Below the pieces are notes generated by a model that saw nothing but the letters and a program-made list of their open reading frames with translations, ran no database searches and was not told the origin of the DNA. From NCBI RefSeq assembly GCF_003478335.1, contig NZ_QUFB01000081.1, positions 1 through 6,777 on the forward strand: DNA of 6,777 nucleotides, in the 5' to 3' direction. Within the stretch, counting starts at the first letter, position 1. The number at the start of each line of letters is the position of its first letter. Source of the DNA: Clostridium sp. AM49-4BH (GTDB lineage Bacteria > Bacillota > Clostridia > Lachnospirales > Lachnospiraceae). The position numbers and the translations under genes were made by a program. Positions 1 to 5,554 of this stretch are shown piece after piece.

Positions 1-455
1 TCTGTTCAATAAGATTTTTACTAACCGCCAAGTCAGTAGTCTTATTGTACTCTGAGGTATTTTCAATTTTCAACATCCACATTTTTTATTATACAGGAAG
101 CTCCTTTATAAATTAGATTTGTCTATTCAAGACACCCTTTTCTCATCTCTAAGAACCTTTATATCCGAAAGATAACTCTGAGGCATCTCATCCAAATCTA
201 TATGTAACATATAAATTTTCCATCTCCCCAAATTGTATCATTGCAATTTTTCAACAACCAAAATGTCTGTTCCGCAATCGTCCCACCTTCAATATTATAC
301 AATTTTCATGTTATCTATTTGTGTAATACTATCACATATTATAGTAAAAATCAGTTCCTTTCCTTCGACACAATTCGACATATAAACGGTATTTCTATAT
401 GTCGAATTATAAAAATTGTAACCGTCTCTCCACTTCCCTCCATTCTCCACGGCAT
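1..455. other. Gene-poor left edge with a large dyad
   Basis: I see no convincing gene here. On the minus strand a 27-codon ORF (210-127, starting MLHIDLDEMP) has only a distant GGGGAGA upstream and resembles nothing I know. A second minus-strand frame opens with ATG at 82 (MWMLKIENTSEY) and runs off the left edge; its nearest Shine-Dalgarno-like AAAGGAG is about 18 nt upstream, too far to be persuasive, so it may be the start of a gene outside the window or chance. The plus-strand frame through 241-534 has no plausible ribosome binding site and composition unlike a real protein. The one clear structure is the inverted repeat at 372-408, listed separately. Confidence 0.5.
372..408. repeat. 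13-bp perfect inverted repeat downstream of the ATPase fragment
   Basis: The arm AATTCGACATATA (372-384) is exactly complementary to TATATGTCGAATT (396-408), with an 11-nt spacer. A further TTCGACA lies just outside the left arm at 364-370, ten bases before the same heptamer inside the arm. The dyad is AT-rich and neither side carries a T tract, so it is a poor intrinsic terminator; operator or protein-binding site is the alternative. It lies about 50 bp beyond the stop of the minus-strand gene ending at 456. Confidence 0.6.
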
Positions 456-1400
456 CTACCTGATACGATATGTCATGTTATTCGTATTTCCTTTCATCTC
501 AACAACACCTAGTTCAATCAGAGTCTTCATATAACGCCACGCAGTTGTTCGTGATTTCTGAGTTATTTTCATTACTTCCTGAACTGTAATCTCTTTTTTT
601 ATTTCTAGTTCTCTGATAACATCCACTAATTTTTCAAAATCCTTTAGTTTCAAAACTTGTTTCAAACTTGTTTCAAAACTTGTTTCATTTTGCAACAAGT
701 TTTCATTTTCTATTTCGTTTTCTTCCAAAAACGCCGGATGAATCGGTATTCTAATCCTCATAGCTCGTCTATCTTCATCCGTAAAGAATTCTGCTCGTGG
801 AGAACCGTTCTTTTCCAGTTCTTCTTGTATTGTCGGAATCCCAGAAGAATGACCTTCTGACAAATCCAATTCCTTCAAAAATTCCCCCAATCTTCTATTA
901 CGATAGTATCTTGAAACAAATCGCTTACCTTCCACTATAGTCTTTTCAGATATAGACCGATCAATTCCCGGGAAATTCATAATATTAATGCAATCCGGCT
1001 CTATCTCTATTGTTACCGGCTCACAAGACATATAATCTCTATGGTAAAAAGCATTAACAACAGCCTCCTCAATTGCCTGATACGGATAATTCTTAATCCT
1101 CAAAGCCTCCATCTGATTTGGAACCTTGATTACTTTTTCTCGTATAAAAAGATTTCTAAATCGTTCCATTGTTGCCTGAATCATCTGTGGTACGGATCCC
1201 GTAATATTAGGAAAATCCTCGCTTACACTTGGATTTTCTACACTCCCCTGCGGAAATGACGTCATCTGAACATAAGTGTATGGGAAAAAACGGTCCGGAT
1301 GCTCACAAAACATCATGATTGCTACATTTTGAATGTGCGAGGAATATTGTAGATGAGGAAATGATTTATCAATAAGGAATGAGAATGGCGGAAAACAAGT
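456..1400 (-). pseudogene. 5'-truncated Schlafen/AlbA_2-type ATP-binding transcriptional regulator (COG2865-like)
   Basis: This is the C-terminal portion of a predicted ATP-binding regulator whose full-length relatives are about 450-500 aa with an N-terminal AlbA_2 (Schlafen-like) domain. Counting from the first ATG (1316), a GHKL-like ATPase domain is visible: AIEEAVVNAFYHRDY (residues 81-95), FPGIDRSI (115-122), RNRRLGEFLKELDL (139-152) and GHSSGIPTIQEEL (155-167). A linker rich in ET/N repeats follows (about 200-222), then a winged helix-turn-helix (about 227-286) with QKSRTTAWRYMKTLIELG as the recognition region. The ATG at 1316 has no Shine-Dalgarno, and the frame stays open upstream to a stop at 1401-1403; residues such as NVAI directly before MMFCEHP look native. 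The true start and the AlbA_2 domain are therefore missing, the break lying between about 1330 and 1400, next to the 37-bp repeat. Such proteins are proposed to regulate transcription, some in phage or defence contexts. The fragment is probably non-functional unless the HTH part is still expressed. Confidence 0.8.
651..685. repeat. Three tandem 11-12 nt units inside the ATPase-fragment linker
   Basis: CAAAACTTGTTT (651-662), CAAACTTGTTT (663-673) and CAAAACTTGTTT (674-685) are head-to-tail units. In the minus-strand gene they encode the linker NETSFETSLKQVLK. The middle unit is one base shorter, so gain or loss of a unit would shift or restore the frame. Short ET-type repeats between the ATPase and HTH domains are frequent in this family. 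Confidence 0.7.
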
Positions 1401-1408
1401 TTAAAATG

Positions 1409-1445
1409 GCTAACTTGAAAAAGTAAATTCCAGTGCAGGGGTAAA
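1409..1445. repeat. 37-bp direct repeat, copy 1 (probable insertion-sequence end)
   Basis: This sequence begins GCTAACTTGAAAAAGTAAAT and ends CCAGTGCAGGGGTAAA. It is identical over 37 bases to 6669-6705, in the same orientation. The left flank carries a related block (GGAAAACAAGTTTAAAATGGC, 1390-1410), giving the multi-repeat look of IS21-family ends; read on the minus strand, a tip of TGTAATTGTTTACCCC (1453-1438) would fit an IS21-like TG...CA end. That assignment is from memory of the family and unverified. The copy lies between the truncated ATPase gene and the stop of the 103-aa gene. Confidence 0.75.
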
Positions 1446-1448
1446 CAA

Positions 1449-1760
1449 TTACAAATCAACCCTTTTAAGTTTATTACTATTTGAAACAAAAACTTCTGGA
1501 TATACCTTCCTTGGATACCTTTCTTCAACTATAGTAATAATGACAGCTCCACCCTTGCCTAGACAAGACAATATCTTTTCATATTCATCTGGATTAATGA
1601 AATCATCAGGGTAGCCATAGAAAGCAAATAAACAATTAGTAGCAAATGCAAAACTATTATACTCTTCCTCATTATTTTTTGCTTTTCTAAATTCTGATTC
1701 TTGAATAAAAATCTGGCGCTCGTCATTTATATCTGCATTTACAATAAACTCAACCTTCAT
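1449..1760 (-). CDS. Unrecognised acidic 103-aa protein, second gene of the nuclease-like pair
   Basis: I do not recognise this protein. It is 103 aa with a net charge of about -5, has no signal peptide or membrane segment, and alternates beta-like stretches (VEFIVNAD at 3-10, GGAVIITIVEE at 70-80) with an acidic middle (residues 29-62, including NNEEEY and PDDFINPDEYEKI), which suggests a small soluble alpha/beta protein. The ATG at 1760 is preceded by AAAGGA about 7 nt upstream. It starts 29 bp after the stop of the nuclease-like gene and is surely co-transcribed. Its stop (1449-1451) is three bases from the 37-bp repeat; if an insertion-sequence tip begins at 1453, the last residue and stop codon come from the insertion and the natural C-terminus is lost. 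A role as inhibitor, antitoxin or partner of the upstream nuclease-like protein is possible, but only context supports it. Confidence 0.7.
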   Translation of the reverse strand: MKVEFIVNADINDERQIFIQESEFRKAKNNEEEYNSFAFATNCLFAFYGYPDDFINPDEYEKILSCLGKGGAVIITIVEERYPRKVYPEVFVSNSNKLKRVDL

Positions 1761-1789
1761 GGCATTTTCCTTTCTATACTCTTAATGTA

Positions 1790-2287
1790 CTACTTCCAAC
1801 TTATGGTTCGAATTTCTTTTCTTAATTCTTCAAATTCATTTTTATCAATTGCAATCTCCGAAACAGCATATTTGGTTTTAGAAACTCCAAGATTCTTCTC
1901 CCATTTCAATTTTTGGTTATAGTAATATCTCCACACTACACCATTGGTATAAATAAAATGCGTCACCTTTTTCATTTGTTCCAATACTTGAACAGTATCG
2001 GCTAATGAAACGCCCGCTGCCTTCACTTCAACAAACCCATATACTTTACCAACATCTTCTTGTTTAAATATAAAATCTGTCGAAAGAATTGCTATGTCCG
2101 AAATACCCGCTCCAGTCAATAATCTGCTATCTTGATTTTTCCAAATTCGATTAATATCTACAAGAGCAAAATCATCCCTAGAAATACATTCATCCAATAA
2201 GTTATATACAAGTATCTCAATTCCTGCCTCAATAGGACATTTAACAATTACGTCATTTATCTTCTTCTGATAATATAAGTGATCCAT
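1790..2287 (-). CDS. Small stand-alone PD-(D/E)XK nuclease-like protein (HsdR N-terminal-like)
   Basis: This 165-aa soluble protein shows the residue pattern of a PD-(D/E)XK nuclease core, most like the N-terminal domain of type I restriction HsdR subunits. Seen in the sequence: an acidic helix near residues 20-33 (IEAGIEILVYNLLDE), GISDIAIL with candidate catalytic D64, a strand FVEVKA with E87 and K89 forming the E-x-K motif, a helix with Q100 and Q104 (VQVLEQMKK), and IYTNGVVWRYYY (112-123), matching the strand and TNG-x-W pattern that follows in HsdR-type domains. No helicase or DNA-binding domain is attached. The ATG at 2287 follows AAGGAAGG with about 6 nt spacing. It leads a two-gene operon with the acidic 103-aa gene. 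DNA cleavage is inferred from motifs only; a cargo or defence role is suggested by position between mobile-element fragments. A catalytically inactive relative is also possible. Confidence 0.75.
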   Translation of the reverse strand: MDHLYYQKKINDVIVKCPIEAGIEILVYNLLDECISRDDFALVDINRIWKNQDSRLLTGAGISDIAILSTDFIFKQEDVGKVYGFVEVKAAGVSLADTVQVLEQMKKVTHFIYTNGVVWRYYYNQKLKWEKNLGVSKTKYAVSEIAIDKNEFEELRKEIRTISWK

Positions 2288-2318
2288 TTTGCACCTTCCT
2301 TTTGTTTCCGCTACATTC

Positions 2319-2324
2319 AGTATA
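2319..2324 (-). promoter_or_regulatory. Possible -10 element for the nuclease-like operon
   Basis: On the minus strand TATACT lies 31 nt before the ATG at 2287, which would give a leader of about 25 nt containing the AAGGAAGG ribosome binding site. I see no good -35 hexamer 16-18 bp upstream, so this rests on the -10 match and position alone. Confidence 0.3.
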
Positions 2325-2372
2325 CCTTATATCGGCAGATTAGCATATCCATTTTTTGTCATATTTCTGCAA

Positions 2373-2428
2373 TATAAAAGGTCAAACCCGTCAAGCCCGA
2401 TGGTTACTGACGAATCTGACCTTTTATA
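2373..2428. terminator. Nested inverted repeat, likely terminator after the serine-recombinase fragment
   Basis: TATAAAAGGTCA (2373-2384) pairs perfectly with TGACCTTTTATA (2417-2428). Inside the 32-nt loop a second 5-bp stem, CGTCA (2389-2393) with TGACG (2408-2412), can form. The outer stem ends in TTTT-AT on both strands, so it could terminate in either direction. It sits 55 bp past the recombinase stop and about 50 bp before the possible promoter of the nuclease-like operon, thus separating the two units. The large loop is unusual for a simple terminator; an element-end or protein-binding role is the alternative. Confidence 0.45.
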
Positions 2429-2483
2429 ATCAAATTTCTGGATTTTTTCTTCCATTACAATATGTGTCAAATCAGGATTTAAT

Positions 2484-2816
2484 TTATCTCGTCTTTATCT
2501 TAAATCCGTTCTTAAAAATGAATAGTATATCATCCTTTGACTTTACCTCCACTTCCTGCACCAGACTGCTCCAAAGTCCCTCATTGAATTCTTCTAACAA
2601 AGCACCCTGCTTTTCCAATGCCCGGATGAATTCCTTGAATAATTCCCTCTGAGCCTTTTTGCTTTCAATCTGTTCTGAAATCTTGTCATACTCTGATTTG
2701 ATGGTATTGTACCTTTCTGCAAGGTCGGCATATCTTCTTTCATATTCATTCTGGTCAAGTGCCGTCCGGCTGTTCTCTGCTATGGTTGTTTGCATCTGTT
2801 CTGCAATAATTATATA
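2484..2816 (-). pseudogene. C-terminal fragment of a large serine recombinase
   Basis: The frame encodes the last ~110 residues of a large serine recombinase of the kind carried by Tn4451-type and other clostridial mobilizable elements (full length usually about 500-700 aa). From the Met at 2795, the coiled-coil segment (about residues 12-65, ERRYADLAERYNTIKSEYD onward) leads into the characteristic C-terminal block FIRALEKQGALLEEFNEGLW (56-75), LVQEVEVKSKDDILFIFKNG. The catalytic resolvase domain and zinc-ribbon region are absent. The Met at 2795 has no ribosome binding site; the frame continues upstream through AEQ to a stop at 2817-2819, and EQMQTTIAENSRTALDQ looks native, so the deletion junction lies at about 2800-2818. 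It cannot catalyse recombination and marks a decayed element. Confidence 0.8.
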
Positions 2817-2862
2817 TTACTCTCCCCACAAATAGAGCCAAACTAGAGCCATTTATTAAAAC

Positions 2863-2904
2863 AAATGCCGGAAACCCGCATAAATACAGGCTTTCGGCAT
2901 TTTA
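2863..2904. terminator. Bidirectional terminator-like hairpin
   Basis: AAATGCCG (2863-2870) pairs with CGGCATTT (2895-2902). The stem extends inward through GAAACC/GGCTTT with one bulge and one mismatch, enclosing a loop of about 12 nt. T-rich sequence follows on both strands (CATTTTAAT on plus; CATTTGTTTTAAT on minus). Similar GCCG...CGGC hairpins are often found beside tyrosine-integrase genes at element ends, so it may also mark an old attachment region. Confidence 0.6.
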
Positions 2905-3101
2905 ATCCGTTATTCAAACTCGCAAAGTTTGGTTTGATTCTGGTTGTTTTAATATGGTTATCTATACTGTTTTGTATTGATAATATGTGTCTTTTCCACA
3001 CATTATTTTTCGTTTCACATATTTTTAGTACCATTCCAGTACCATTGCATTTTTTCATTATTGTGTGCAGTTCTGGTGGTTTGCAGGTTGGTTTGCTATT
3101 C

Positions 3102-3118
3102 ACAGAATAATATTCTGT
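3102..3118. repeat. 17-bp palindrome ACAGAATA-A-TATTCTGT
   Basis: Eight-base arms are perfectly complementary around a single A. The copies of GGTTTGC at 3090-3096 and 3120-3126 flank it, with a third at 3078-3084. No T tract follows, so a protein-binding site is more likely than a terminator. No adjacent gene explains it. Confidence 0.5.
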
Positions 3119-3289
3119 CGGTTTGCTTGTCCACCTATGGAAATTATAATCTGCAACCGCTAATTCTGCAATAAGAAATTTTGTGGTACTAATGGATAGC
3201 ATCATCCTTTTTCATATCATTCATCAATTTATCAAAATCACTTTCATATTATAGTTGGCAAAATAAACAGGATATTTTTGTTATGTAAA

Positions 3290-3323
3290 CTAAAAAGGAA
3301 GTAGAGATTAAATCCCTACTTCC
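3290..3323 (-). terminator. Strong intrinsic terminator
   Basis: On the minus strand GGAAGTAGGGAT (3323-3312) pairs with ATCTCTACTTCC (3308-3297), a 12-bp stem with one G-T pair and a 3-nt loop, followed by TTTTT. The stop codon of the tyrosine-recombinase fragment (TAG, 3316-3318) lies within the stem, so the reading frame ends inside the terminator. Confidence 0.85.
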
Positions 3324-3531
3324 CAATCATACAGTTTTTCTTTATGATATTTCTGGATTTCTGTAACCATCTGATGTGATCACGCAGTTCTTCCCAGGAA
3401 ACATCTTCCGGTGATTTGTGAAGAATATTTGTCAGATAATCCAGATAGGCACGAATGTAGGTACAATAGTTTCTTATTTTTTCTGAGAGAAAAAGTATCA
3501 AAAAGGTATCAAGACATAAAAAGACCTGAAA
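3316..3531 (-). pseudogene. N-terminal (SAM-like) fragment of a tyrosine recombinase
   Basis: The frame encodes a helical segment typical of the core-binding domain of phage-type integrases, with the distinctive stretch YLDYLTNILHKSPEDVSWEE followed by LRDHIRWLQKSRN, known to me from small clostridial site-specific recombinases of about 280-400 aa. The catalytic domain (R...HxxR...Y) is entirely missing: after KSRN the frame diverges into IIKKNCMIGK and stops inside a terminator. A different frame over the same DNA (3370-3308) encodes a 20-codon ORF, MVTEIQKYHKEKLYDWEVGI, ending at the same hairpin, so a frameshift or fusion junction near 3370 is likely. A TTG at 3501 is the only available start and has no good ribosome binding site; the frame is open up to a stop at 3532-3534. 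Non-functional remnant. Confidence 0.6.
3495..3512. repeat. 11-bp-period direct repeat GTATCAA x2
   Basis: GTATCAA occurs at 3495-3501 and 3506-3512, one helical turn apart, immediately before the hairpin at 3511-3543. It has the same geometry as the TAGAGCC pair (2833/2844), which also precedes a hairpin. Possible integrase arm-type sites. Confidence 0.45.
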
Positions 3532-3543
3532 TCATGTCTTTTT
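3511..3543. terminator. Two-way intrinsic terminator after the efflux operon
   Basis: Two overlapping hairpins are possible. AAAAAGAC (3518-3525) with GTCTTTTT (3536-3543) gives an 8-bp stem with a 10-nt loop and T tract that would end minus-strand transcripts from the MarR-MATE operon, about 125 nt after its last stop. AAGACAT (3511-3517) with ATGTCTT (3534-3540) followed by TTT serves the plus direction. Confidence 0.7.
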
Positions 3544-3668
3544 AACATGATTCCAAGCCTTGTAAAATATTTAGCATACTGTATTTTTCTATTCAGATAC
3601 CATCTTAATTTGCACTATCTATGCTAACCGAAACAACAAAGTGCTTGACATTCACAAGTGTTTGCTGT
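3544..3668. other. 3' flank of the efflux operon, no gene
   Basis: Short non-coding stretch between the MATE stop and its terminator. The only structure seen is a separated inverted repeat, TTAGCATA (3571-3578) with TATGCTAA (3620-3627), 41 nt apart, of unknown meaning. Confidence 0.4.
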
Positions 3669-5024
3669 TTACATGTCATTTTTTTGTTTTTTAAATTCTA
3701 TACCCACCAGTACAACAGATAGCATAAACGCTGAAAAATCAGCAACAGGTCCCGCAAGCAATACTCCCATAATTCCGAAACGAAGCGGGAGCAGCAGGGT
3801 AAGCGGAATCAACAAAAAGGTCTGCCTTGTTAATGCCAACAGAGCACCTCTTAACGATTTTCCTATTGCGGTAAAAAAACTGGAAGAAAGCAACTGCACA
3901 CCATTTACCAACACCATGAAAAGATAGGTACGCATGAACAAAACAGCAAATTCAAAATACAGCTCGTCCCCATCTCCGAATAGCGAAATGATAGATTGCG
4001 GGAAAAATTGAAATGCGACGAAAGCAATAGTGGAAACAACAAGGTTCCATTTTACCGCAAGCAGGTAAGCCTCCCGTACACGATGGTATTGCCTTGCCCC
4101 ATAGTTGAAGCCGATAATCGGCTGTGTTCCCTGCGAGATTCCTACAATAATCGCAAGGATTATGGCATTTGTTTTCATAACGATTCCGCAAGCAGCTAAG
4201 GGAATATCTGTTCCATATTTTGTTAATGCGCCGTAATAAGTCAACGAATTGTACTGAATGATTTGAATCACGGTAACTGCAATCTGGTTTGAGCTGCTGC
4301 TGATTCCCATGCTGCAAATTTTCATGCTTTCTTTGATGTCCAATAAAAACGACTCTTTTTCAAAATGGATTGTTTGGAAACGCCATAGATAACGGAGTGC
4401 GAGTATGAAGGAAAAAATTTGCCCAATAACTGTTGCCCAAGCTCCGCCGGCAATCCCCCAATCGCAAGCAAAAATAAAAATAGGGTCAAGAATGGTATTG
4501 ACAATAGCTCCCATAACCATGCAAACCATTGAATACTTTGGTTTTCCATCTGCTCGAATCAAATTGCTCATACCATTCGTTACAATAAGAAACGGCATTC
4601 CAATCAATGTTATGCTAGCATACTTCTTTGCATATGGAAATACAGCTGTCGTTGCCCCAAATGCCTTTAGGAGCAAAGACAGAAAAGCTTCACCAACCAA
4701 CAAATAAATAATTCCGAAAATCCCCATCAGAACAATACCATTTCCCGCTGCTTTGGCGGCAACTTTCGGCTCTTTCCTTCCAAGACAGAGGGAAACACGG
4801 GAAGCACTGCCAATTCCAACCAGCAGTGCAATAGCAAGGCAGATGGTAGAGAACGGGTAGGCAACATTGGTTGCTGCATTTCCCAGATAACCGACCCCTT
4901 GACCAATAAAAATCTGATCCACAATATTGTAGATTGAGCCGACAAGAGACGCCACAATACTGGGAACAGCAAAATTTTTCAACAGCTTTGAAATTTTTTC
5001 ATAGCCCAGAGGATTTTCAGTCAT
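3669..5024 (-). CDS. MATE family multidrug efflux transporter (MepA-like)
   Basis: This 451-aa inner-membrane protein is a full-length MATE transporter, exporting cationic drugs and other toxic organics using a Na+ or H+ gradient. It has the expected 12 hydrophobic segments in two homologous halves. Recognisable landmarks are SIYNIVDQIFIG (30-41) in the first helix with D36, NLIRADGKPKYSM (154-166), ILDPIFIF (178-185), GIAGGAWATVIGQ (190-202), and in the second half GISQGTQPIIGFNYGA (295-310) and FTAIGKSLRGA (384-394). The ATG at 5024 sits inside the end of the MarR gene (8-bp overlap) and has a strong GGGGGAGGAG ribosome binding site 4 nt away, suggesting translational coupling. With the upstream MarR regulator it parallels the mepR-mepA pair of Staphylococcus aureus. 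Substrates cannot be deduced. No truncation or frameshift is visible. Confidence 0.95.
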   Translation of the reverse strand: MTENPLGYEKISKLLKNFAVPSIVASLVGSIYNIVDQIFIGQGVGYLGNAATNVAYPFSTICLAIALLVGIGSASRVSLCLGRKEPKVAAKAAGNGIVLMGIFGIIYLLVGEAFLSLLLKAFGATTAVFPYAKKYASITLIGMPFLIVTNGMSNLIRADGKPKYSMVCMVMGAIVNTILDPIFIFACDWGIAGGAWATVIGQIFSFILALRYLWRFQTIHFEKESFLLDIKESMKICSMGISSSSNQIAVTVIQIIQYNSLTYYGALTKYGTDIPLAACGIVMKTNAIILAIIVGISQGTQPIIGFNYGARQYHRVREAYLLAVKWNLVVSTIAFVAFQFFPQSIISLFGDGDELYFEFAVLFMRTYLFMVLVNGVQLLSSSFFTAIGKSLRGALLALTRQTFLLIPLTLLLPLRFGIMGVLLAGPVADFSAFMLSVVLVGIEFKKQKNDM

Positions 5025-5466
5025 TGAACTCCTCCCCCTTTCTCTCTATATGGAGTTCCGATGTGATATTTCTGCCCGCCTGTATTAAGAAATCCATAAA
5101 AAGGTTCTGCTCGGATTCGCTCATACCCTGCAATAAAAGAGCTTCTGTCTTTTCGCATACCGTCTGTACCTCATCAATTACAGACAGCGCACGTTCCGTA
5201 GGATACAGCTTACACGTCCGCTTATCCTTATCATTTGGGGAACGCATAATCATTCCCTGCTTTTCTAATGCCGCAACTGTCCGTACAATATTGCTCGGAT
5301 GAACATAAAACATATCCATTAAAGAATCCTGTAAAATGCCGGGCGAACGACAGATTTTGATTAAGAACATATATTGACTGTTGTTGATTCCATAGGGGGC
5401 AAGTTGCTTGTCCAAATAGATTTTGTAAAATCGGTCTGTTACGGAAAGCCATTTTAATAGTTGCAT
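5017..5466 (-). CDS. MarR family transcriptional regulator of the efflux operon
   Basis: This 149-aa protein has the MarR layout: a helical N-terminus for dimerisation (1-30), a winged helix-turn-helix (about 30-92) with recognition helix HPSNIVRTVAALEKQGMI (56-73), and a wing carrying NDKDKRTCKLYPTERA (78-93) including the D-x-R motif typical of MarR wings; a C-terminal helical dimer region follows. MarR proteins commonly repress their own operon and are released by small aromatic or drug ligands. The ATG at 5466 follows GGAGG with 9 nt spacing. The perfect palindrome overlapping its promoter (5506-5519) is the obvious operator. Its stop overlaps the MATE start, so both are expressed from one message. 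The ligand is unknown. Confidence 0.93.
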   Translation of the reverse strand: MQLLKWLSVTDRFYKIYLDKQLAPYGINNSQYMFLIKICRSPGILQDSLMDMFYVHPSNIVRTVAALEKQGMIMRSPNDKDKRTCKLYPTERALSVIDEVQTVCEKTEALLLQGMSESEQNLFMDFLIQAGRNITSELHIERKGEEFND

Positions 5467-5491
5467 AGATATATACCTCCAATCAGAACGT

Positions 5492-5520
5492 ATTATACAT
5501 CAATATGCGTGCGCACGCAA
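5492..5520 (-). promoter_or_regulatory. Sigma-A-type promoter of the MarR-MATE operon
   Basis: On the minus strand TTGCGT (5520-5515) and TATAAT (5497-5492) are separated by exactly 17 bp. The predicted start is near 5485, leaving a leader of about 19 nt with the GGAGG site before the ATG at 5466. Confidence 0.8.
5506..5519. promoter_or_regulatory. Perfect 14-bp palindrome, probable MarR operator
   Basis: TGCGTGCGCACGCA is its own reverse complement. It overlaps the -35 hexamer and the upstream part of the spacer, so a bound dimer would block RNA polymerase. Its GC-rich sequence stands out against AT-rich surroundings. Autoregulation by the adjacent MarR protein is inferred from position. 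Confidence 0.75.
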
Positions 5521-5554
5521 CTACTTTTAACATTATATCTGCCGCTTTGTCCTC

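Larger units (their letters stand above)
2819..3315. other. Non-coding scar region with repeats and hairpins
   Basis: About 500 bp without a believable gene. Frames on both strands (for example minus 3205-2843 and plus 2865-3110) run straight through hairpin DNA and lack ribosome binding sites. The region holds two 11-bp-period direct repeat pairs, TAGAGCC at 2833/2844 and AGTACCATT at 3027/3038; a terminator-like hairpin at 2863-2902; a 17-bp palindrome at 3102-3118; and three copies of GGTTTGC (3078, 3090, 3120). This composition resembles leftover integration-site DNA next to recombinase genes. Confidence 0.5.

Noticed and set aside
241..534. 97-codon plus-strand open frame
   Set aside because: No ribosome binding site, low-complexity hydrophobic composition, and it overlaps the end of the ATPase fragment and the 13-bp inverted repeat.
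651..700. CRISPR-like short repeats
   Set aside because: Units are head-to-tail with no spacers and lie inside a coding sequence.
2356..2652. Plus-strand frame of 98 codons
   Set aside because: It is antisense to the recombinase C-terminus and passes through the nested inverted repeat.
2843..3205. 120-codon minus-strand open frame starting MMLSISTTKF
   Set aside because: It runs through the hairpin at 2863-2902, the palindrome and the repeat pairs, has no convincing ribosome binding site and resembles no family I know.
3658..3927. Plus-strand frame of 89 codons and other plus-strand frames within 3996-4707
   Set aside because: Antisense shadows of the MATE gene, whose protein is clearly recognisable on the minus strand.
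5231..5482. Minus-strand frame of 83 codons starting MEVYIYATIK
   Set aside because: It overlaps the MarR gene in another frame; its start lies in the MarR leader and its sequence has no family resemblance.
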